Assembly: GCF_042453785.1 (NCBI RefSeq)
Contig: NC_091668.1
Span: forward strand, 999,501-1,063,500
DNA: 64,000 bases
Direction of reading: 5' to 3'
DNA from: Malus domestica
Taxonomy: Eukaryota; Streptophyta; Magnoliopsida; Rosales; Rosaceae
In this document: positions 57,225 to 64,000 of the stretch, piece after piece
Layout of the letters: each line of letters opens with the position of its first letter
Position numbering within the stretch: the first letter of the stretch is position 1
Made by a program: the position numbers and the translations under genes
The notes under the pieces: generated by a model
Seen by the model: only the letters and a program-made list of their open reading frames with translations
Told to the model about the DNA's origin: nothing
The model's database searches: none

Positions 57225-58026
57225 TTTATTCTTCGAAAATCTTCAGAATAATTTAATTTTAGAAAACATATGGTGCGATGAGAATGACTCTATCGACTCT
57301 TGTAAAAAAATTCAAATTGATTGGAATCATGGGTCATAACTCACAGTTTTTGTTGAAAAATTAAAATTTTTTATTTTTAAGAAATATTTTCCGTGAGAGC
57401 TTAAGAAAAATGTTGCAAAACATTTGGATGAATTTCTACCATTTACTAGGTCTCAAAACTATTTTTATTGACCTTTAAAGTTGAAAAATAGAAAAACGAA
57501 TATAAACTAATACAGGCTCCCCCAAATGTACTTTCATGTGTCAAAAATATTTGGAATGTCCAGATGAGACTGAATTGAATTTTGGCTTATAATTAATCGT
57601 GTAAATGCTTTCAAAAAAAAAATCTTGTAAAAATTACCAAAATTGGTTTGAAAACATGGGTTATATTTCAGTTTTTGTGAAGAAAAAAAAATTGAAATTT
57701 ATAGTTTGAGGAAGTATTTTGCATGGGAGTTTAGGAAAATATTGCAGGACTTTTAGATGTGATTCCACCATTTACTAGGTTCCGAAACTATTTTTTGTTG
57801 ATTTTTATTGGTTCCACCCCCGTGTATATTGCCTATATAGCGTCAGGACACAATATTTTGTCCTTTGTGAGACTAGAATGGTTTATATTACATTTTCATA
57901 ACATCATCATCTTATAATACCCCTTTAGCAATTGAAGCACTGTTTGATTAGTTGTCTAAACCTCACTGGCAAAACGGTAAAAGGACACTACCCGGGTGAT
58001 AGAGGACAAAGAAGGCCTTCTTAAGC

Positions 58027-58172
58027 GGCCCATCCGTTTATTGGTATGAGCCGCGGCCCATCCTTCTCCAACATTTTAAGAGGCCCAATTAGGATTTTGT
58101 TTTTACCACGGCCCAATCATCTAGGAAACTGAACCGTTCCTTTTTAGGCCCAATTAGATTTTTAAATGGGCC
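58027..58172. promoter_or_regulatory. Cluster of six site II (GGCCCA/TGGGCC) motifs
   Basis: GGCCCA occurs at 58027, 58055, 58082, 58110 and 58147, and TGGGCC at 58167. Such clusters normally mark promoters of housekeeping genes, but here it lies about 340 bp beyond the 3' end of the XRN gene with no gene recognised to its left. It could be a bidirectional or antisense promoter. Motifs are seen, and the role is an inference. Confidence 0.5.
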
Positions 58173-58511
58173 AGAGGGAGATTTATAGCAATAGAACTGA
58201 CATCTTATTTCTTGGTCAAATAAATCTTGGTTCTTTACCAAGTAAACAAATAAGTCATTAATTCTATTTTCCAAAAAATGAACGAAAAATTTAAATAAAA
58301 TAAAATAAAATAAACGCTACACTGACGAGAATGTTTTATCTAAATTACACTTGGGAAGAATGGATACTTTGCTGCCGTCGAAACGCCTACCGCGGCGGCG
58401 CGTATTGTGTAGCAGAAACACAAACCAAATCGGAAAATAACTTCCGCTACCATTTTTGCCGTTCGTGGCCTAAATATAGTACAACAATTTCATCACAAGC
58501 AGAAGGTCGTT

Positions 58512-61500
58512 CTACTTGTGGCCATAACCATACTGGGGTGCAGGTGGCCTCCTATTTCCTCTCCTGTCCAATCCAGAGAATTGGTTTCCGGATTGCTGAG
58601 GGCGGCCATAACCTCTGCCCGGGTTATGGCCGACCGGTGGAACCCAGTCATCATAACCATGATGGCCAGACGCTGCAGATGGTTGGTAACTCTGATAGTA
58701 GTTATAGCCACCTGGATAAGGAGCACCGCCGACTCCCGGCGGAGTCTGTAAAATAGGTCTCTGAGGGTAGATTGGCCCACCGTTCTGGTGATTTCCTGAT
58801 TCGTAGTATACATGCCCAGAATTCCTTTCATGGTGCTGAGTGTGAGGCCTGTTCTGAAAGTGGACAGCCGTTGAAGACTGCGCGACATTATACCCACGGT
58901 CACCGTGACTAATATTCGAAGCCCGGGGTTGCTGTTGAGGATGGTGGATTGCCCTAAGTGGCGGCATTCTACTGTGTCCCTGATCATAGCTTCCGTTGTT
59001 TGCATAGGAAGGAGGCGGTGGATAATACTGAGGCTCGGCATAAGATGGTCGATGCGAATGCATGTGATTGCCATACCCATTGGAATCCGTTTTAGCCTGT
59101 AAGCTATTAACAACAAGGCGATGTGCCGCTGCCCCGAGCTGTCTTCCAGAAATAGCTCCTGCAGGGTTCTGCCTGGAACTGAAAGCAAAATCCAAAATTG
59201 TAAAAAATACATTCAGAAGAGAAAATAAATTACTGTGGAGGACAAGGGGCGCTGCATATTTATCAAAATGGATTTGTTAAAAGGACCTACTGGGAGCTTT
59301 CGTATGGCGTCCGCCCAGAATTTTCATGCCATGGCTTTCGCCCGGTTTCTTCATGCCATAAAGGAGGTAAAGGCTTCACATCCCCCACTGTAACGGTCTG
59401 AAAACAATTTGATGTCAATATAATGATAAGCATCAAACTAGTGGACTACATAGAACTTCTCCATTAATGACGTGCCAAGGCGTAAACAATATAATTTTTT
59501 ATTACCCAAAATTAGAGGTAACGGACAAGTTAATTTTTTATTACCTGAAATGCTTAAATGAGAAACCCGGAAAGCAGCACAGGCAAACAAAATAATTTTT
59601 CATTACCGAAAATTAAAGGCAACGGACAAGTCATGAAGTTCAAAGGAGCACATGCAAACACATAAAGCAACACTCACAATGCATATGCATAACACCCATA
59701 CAACAAAAAATCTAATTGGAAAAAACAAGCTTAAGATCAATATGGACTATATACCTTCTTCGGGAATATAACACCTGCTGGAGGTCGAGTTATATGCTTA
59801 TGTACATCCGGTAGTATGTATATCGCACATCTGAACATCAAAGGGAGGGAATTACAGTTCAGAAATGCATGATCACTTCTATATATAGAACGAATCCATT
59901 AATGAAGCCATTTTGTATTAATAAAGGCCACTTCTATTTACATCCAATTAAACTACCTAACACACCTTAGTGTAAAGAATACCCATCAATAAAATATAGT
60001 GTTTCTTCTCTCTCTCACAGTATATTTTATAGCAAATGAATTTCTCAGTTGAAATACATACATTACTTGGTTGTCCATAATATCCTCCATGCTGTCAACA
60101 GGAGACCGGAAAACCGGAGGGCAAGGCTCCCCAGTACATGGAGACAGATAACCGTTCATCCCCTCACTGCATGCATCCCTAAATAAAATCAGAAAATAAT
60201 CTCAAACAATTCATAAATACATGATCAGCAACAACAACAAAGCCTTATCCCACTAAGTGGGGTCGTCATAAATACATGATCAATAAGAAAATATGTAAAC
60301 AGAAATATGGCTTTATATTCTTGTAGCAAACATTTCCATCAAGAGCCAAAAATTTGCCACTGTGGAGTCGATGTTGATTCATCATTTTTTACGTCTCTAA
60401 TTCAAAACTGTACGGGAAACTTTGGTTTCATTCAGCTCTTCCTCTTCCCAAGAATGAACAATTGGATAAAAAAAGGGATTTTCTTAGTTCAGAAAAAGAT
60501 AGAAATAATTGATTGCAAAGTGCCAAACTAGAGCATGATTCCCAAGAAAAATATATAATATATCAACTTGCATATGCCTTATGCCACCAATATGGAACAC
60601 ATGCCATATGATCTATAGCACGCGGTTTTCCCAATCAAAAGAATTAACCTATCAAAACTAGCTCAAATGGAAAATAGAAACGGTATACCGTAAAATTCAA
60701 ATTAGAAATCTGGTTGCTGCTCTTAAGCAGGGTAAATGTACTGAGAACAAACCTGTACTTGGGATCAATCCGTTCCTTGACTTCAACTCGCTCTTTGTCT
60801 GTTAACTGTTTACATCGATTGTCCAGAGAATATATGCATACAGATAGAGGATGAGACGATGCAACAAAAAGCATCTCGAACATCACACTGTTTCTCCGGG
60901 TCTCCTCCTCCTACAATCCAAAAGCAAAAGTTGAATTAGACAAAATAGAATACCAAAATCAGTAGTGCAAAGTAAATCAAATGAAATAAATACCCTACCG
61001 TCAATGTATGTTCAAGTTTTTCAACCTCAGCTAGAAGGCGGACTTCATCAATAAAAGGTAACTTTGCAATACCCTTCAGAAAAGCAAATGATGTCAAACT
61101 CTGCTCGCTAGTTGTCCAATATACACCGTATCATCATGACCAAAAGCAAAATATAGTTATAATTTTTACTAGAAAGAAACCTACCTGCCATGCATACCGC
61201 TTCCCATTCATATCCACATCAAAGTCTGATAGCAAATAAAGGTTCAGAGAAGAATGTCAGTAAGCAAGTAAAAAAAAAGGAAAACTAAAACCACCAAATA
61301 TTAGGCAAGAAAACATACCGATAGGGTAAAAGTCAATGATAGGTGAATTTGGATCAGTCATCAACTTCCTGTAGTGCTCAGGAAGAGCATGGGAGCTGCA
61401 AACGAATTATCATTAGTGCCTTACTTAATGGATAATTTACTAATAAAGGAATAAATTAAAAGCAAACCTTGCAGCAGGAAAAACCCCCAATAGCTGATTG

Positions 61501-64000
61501 AACGGTTTAAAAGGAGTGCCCAAGTCGAAACTTATATTTAGCTGACCAAGGTCTTTCAGATCAGAAGCAAAGGGTGCATAGTGATAGGGGTAAAACCTGA
61601 AAAAAATGGCAATCAATGGCACGATTAACATATATTAATAAGATCATTAATGCAGTTTTTACATAAAATGTTACAATAAAATCCCATCTATATGGCATTA
61701 TTCTGATATGCAATCGCATTTTTGTACGATATTCTAAAAAAAAAAAGGAAAATGTTCCTAATCTAATCCTGCTCCTTATACAAGAATAAAAACCCCCATC
61801 CAAATACAATTAATAATTCCAGTCACTGCAAAATGCTACAAAAGCAAAAGGAAGGGGAAAGCCCTTCATCATGTAGTGGAGGAAGGTGGATCAAAACTAC
61901 TCACCACTGCCACGAGCAAACACCTTCATAATAATAGTGCATCACCCAACATAGACCCTCAGTGTATCGCAAAACCTACCCAAACAAAAAATATGAGAAA
62001 AACTAATGGGTACATAAATAAACATTTGAAATCAGCAGAACCAGAACTCATATACGTACAACATCCTTTCTAATTGCATCACGTTCTTCAGGAGTTTTTG
62101 CAGAAAACTTTTCTTCGTAATACCTATCTTTCCATCCAGGTTCTCCCAATTTAACCTAATGATACAAGACAAAAAGAATCACATTAACAATGCAACCAGC
62201 AAACAAAATTCAAGCTTCTCAGCTATAGCATAACAAATATAATAAGGTAAACAGAGCAATGCAGCAACAGCTATATGCATAAACTAGACAACAGTTTAAC
62301 ATTCAGCATTCAAAGCTGCCATAAAACAATACAGAACAATGTTGTGACAGGTCACCTTCATAGGGAATGCAAGATAATTGCAAATTCTATGGTTCCAACT
62401 TCCAAGATACAAGCAGACAATACAAATTATCAAATTTCCAAAAAGCTTACAAATGCTTTAAACATAGGCCTTGCAAAAGCCGATGTCAAAATATCAAATA
62501 TATGTACGGTAAGTAACTGAACCTTGTCTACGTCGGGATTTCCAGAGTTAAAAGCATCAGATTTCTCACGAAGAATCTCCTTCAGCTTTGCTTTCAAGTC
62601 TTCTTTGTTTCCATGTTCCTAGAAGAAGAAAAAAAAGTGACAGCTTAACGACCACATAGTTAATAATATATAACAAGCAGAACTCATTAACCACCTTAAC
62701 GACCACATCATTAATAATATATAACAAGCAGAACTCATTAACCACCTAACCCTGTTTGTAAAGCGATTATTACAAGATGGTACAATAGAGATTTAAAATT
62801 ACGGTCATCGTCACGAATCACATAGTTAAAAGTAGATACAAAGAAGAGACTAAAAATGTTTAAGTGATCCCTTGAGCTAAAAAACATACATCTAGTTCAA
62901 GACTGTCCTCGGCTTCAACAATAGCAGCACCAACAGTTGACGTCTCCGAAGACAAACGTGCAACCTTTCGAGGATTTCCTTGATCATTAGATTTTCCAGA
63001 CTGTTGATAAGGTGAAGCTGTATGACCCGAAGCAAGACGAGATCCCTGAAACCGAGAAACTGGCACCAAAGAATCTGGTTGCACTTGGGGCGCTGCATCA
63101 TCTCCTCTTCTTAATTGCCTTTTATCACGCTTTATTCTATCTGCCTGACGCTGGGGAGAGGGGGAAAATTTTTGTTATAACATAAAGCAGTCTACTCACA
63201 CCAGTATAACATCTATTAATCCACCCATCAAGTAATTCACACAAGCACAATAAAAGGTAAACATCCACGGATTTGGAAAGGGGCGTCTGCTCAAAAGGCC
63301 ACATCCACGGATTTGTTATAACATAAAGCAGTCTAATCACACCAGTATAACATCTATTAATCGACCCATCAAGTAATTCATACAAGCACAATAATAGGTA
63401 AACATCCACGGATTTAGAAGGGGGCGTCTGCTCAAAAGGCCACATCCCAGACCTAGCACAAAAACCCTCTATCTACTGCAACAGAGACCTTTTCCAAGAG
63501 CAGATTGATTTTATCTGCACTCTTTCAGCTCACATTTATTGAGAAAAGTATCCTCCCTCCCAAATCCTGTGTTTTCTTGTGAAAGCTTGAACAAGCTATC
63601 TGAAACCTAAAGTTCCCCCCACCCCTCTCAAAAACATTCTAAAACCATAGCTAAGTACCATGCTCCATCACTAAACAGCCTAAACAGGTGCACTAAATAA
63701 AGGTCGTACCCAGTGCACAAGGCTCCCGCTTTACGCAGGGTCTGGGAGAGGTGAATGTCGGCTAGCCTTACCCCCATTTAAACAGGTGCACTAAATAAAA
63801 AAATAAAAAAAAACTTTGGACTTATCCACGCGATGCAAATCAACACGGTTATACAATCATGCTGACCACAGTACCAACGATCTTGCCTATCTAAAATAAA
63901 AAACTGACAAGGCTGGTAACTGGATTGCCATAAAAGTAATACTGTTTCAAGGGGCTAATAAAGAACAAACCTGATGCAATCGAGCTCTTTTCTGAAATAT
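58512..64000 (-). CDS. XRN3: 5'-3' exoribonuclease XRN, 3' part (XRN3-like); gene continues beyond the window
   Basis: XRN enzymes degrade uncapped RNA in the 5'-3' direction. Plant XRN2/3 are nuclear and XRN4 is cytoplasmic (family knowledge). On the minus strand I see the last 14 exons: 64000-63971 (partial), 63150-62890, 62618-62523, 62155-62060, 61975-61905, 61596-61468, 61395-61319, 61225-61185, 61073-60999, 60910-60753, 60178-60062, 59830-59755, 59397-59291, 59178-58512. Landmarks are [88 protein letters not shown] and MCEGMNGY-type [11 protein letters not shown]. The last exon encodes a Gly/Tyr/Gln/Pro-rich tail ending PQYGYGHK. The N-terminal nuclease half lies outside. XRN3 rather than XRN4 is inferred from gene order. 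Confidence 0.88.
60228..60265 (-). mobile_element. 38-bp truncated retroelement 3' end with 17-bp target duplication, in an XRN intron
   Basis: The insert (CAACAACAACAAAGCCTTAT then CCCACTAAGTGGGGTCG) is bounded on both sides by TCATAAATACATGATCA (60211-60227 and 60266-60282). Read on the minus strand it ends in (TTG)n. I recognise this motif as the 3' end of a widespread plant RTE-type LINE/SINE family. Confidence 0.75.
62645..62746. repeat. 51-bp tandem duplication in an XRN intron
   Basis: Two copies with one mismatch run from TTAACGACCACAT to CATTAACCACC. The copies start at 62645 and 62696. Confidence 0.9.
63172..63448. repeat. 141-bp tandem duplication in an XRN intron
   Basis: TTGTTATAACATAAAGCAGTC starts copies at about 63172 and 63313. 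Both run through GTATAACATCTATTAATC and GGCGTCTGCTCAAAAGGCC with few differences. The open minus-strand frame across both copies is a product of the duplication. Confidence 0.9.
63701..63778 (-). mobile_element. 5'-truncated Au-type SINE with perfect 20-bp target duplication
   Basis: The 78-bp insert carries, on the minus strand, CACCTCTCCCAGACCC, GCGGGAGCCTTGTGCACTGGG and a 3' ACGACC. TAAACAGGTGCACTAAATAA flanks it exactly on both sides (63681-63700, 63779-63798). It belongs to the same family as the fragment at 3149-3221. Confidence 0.85.

Larger units (their letters stand above)
54446..57800. repeat. Degenerate repeats of about 270 bp split by an LTR-like insertion
   Basis: Three diverged copies of a unit (TTCGGAATGTCC, GACTTATAATGAATC, CATGAGAACAAAAGAAATGT, TGCAAGACCTCTAGATGTGAT and similar) lie at about 54460-54690, 57235-57480 and 57540-57785. 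Between the first and second is 2.5 kb of other sequence with an LTR-like segment at 55930-57224 and direct repeats at 55140-55690, which suggests insertion into the array. Confidence 0.5.

Noticed and set aside
58493-59212. 239-residue minus-strand open frame as a separate gene
   Set aside because: It overlaps the last XRN exon in another frame. The XRN frame (58512-59178) joins in phase to upstream exons and has the expected Gly/Tyr-rich tail.

Overview
This is a plant nuclear genomic window: all genes are split by many short GT–AG introns, intergenic DNA is AT-rich, and there are dense MITEs, TRIMs, SINE fragments, CT/GA microsatellites and a CACTA DNA transposon. Repeat families that I recognise (a Cassandra TRIM with a 5S-like LTR, Au-type SINE 3' ends, several fold-back MITEs) together with the gene sequences suggest a Rosaceae fruit tree, probably the apple/pear group. 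The species call is an inference. There are no prokaryotic operons, CRISPR arrays or phage genes.

The left part (1–31.1 kb) is gene-rich. It holds TRM6 (tRNA m1A58 methyltransferase accessory subunit, +, 64–3813); an E2FC-type E2F transcription factor (+, 5266–8606) with a GC–AG intron and two E2F consensus sites at its own 5' end; a 7.5-kb MITE-rich gap; an HVA22-like gene (+, 17334–19162); an LQY1-like plastid zinc-finger protein (+, 20279–21334); DPH5 for diphthamide synthesis (+, 22409–23837); a Myb/SANT-like LIMYB-type gene (-, 24352–25284); and a membrane-anchored GH9 endoglucanase (+, 27798–31047). After a 2.6-kb gap comes a LOG cytokinin-activating enzyme (-, 33699–35570). Exon joins were made by eye. 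For every complete multi-exon gene the summed exon length is a multiple of three, which supports the models.

From 35.6 to 58.5 kb I see no intact cellular gene. This block contains a complete Cassandra TRIM (37015–37676, AATGT target duplication), a 1.28-kb fold-back element with mirror-image C-rich and G-rich halves (38209–39484), and a 7.7-kb non-autonomous CACTA element (42382–50078, GCG target duplication). The CACTA element carries pieces of a GCN1/ILITYHIA gene and about 13 tandem copies of a 345-bp satellite. Further right are a three-LTR TRIM array (52985–53681), a MITE, and decayed LTR-type sequence.

The right edge (58512 to beyond 64000) is the 3' two-fifths or so of an XRN3-type 5'-3' exoribonuclease on the minus strand. 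Its introns caught two very short retroelement 3' ends, each with a perfect 17- or 20-bp target duplication. HVA22, LQY1, GH9 and XRN together match, from memory, an Arabidopsis chromosome 1 block (At1g75660–At1g75700), so this is a conserved neighbourhood expanded by transposons. The genes are functionally unrelated and do not form a pathway.
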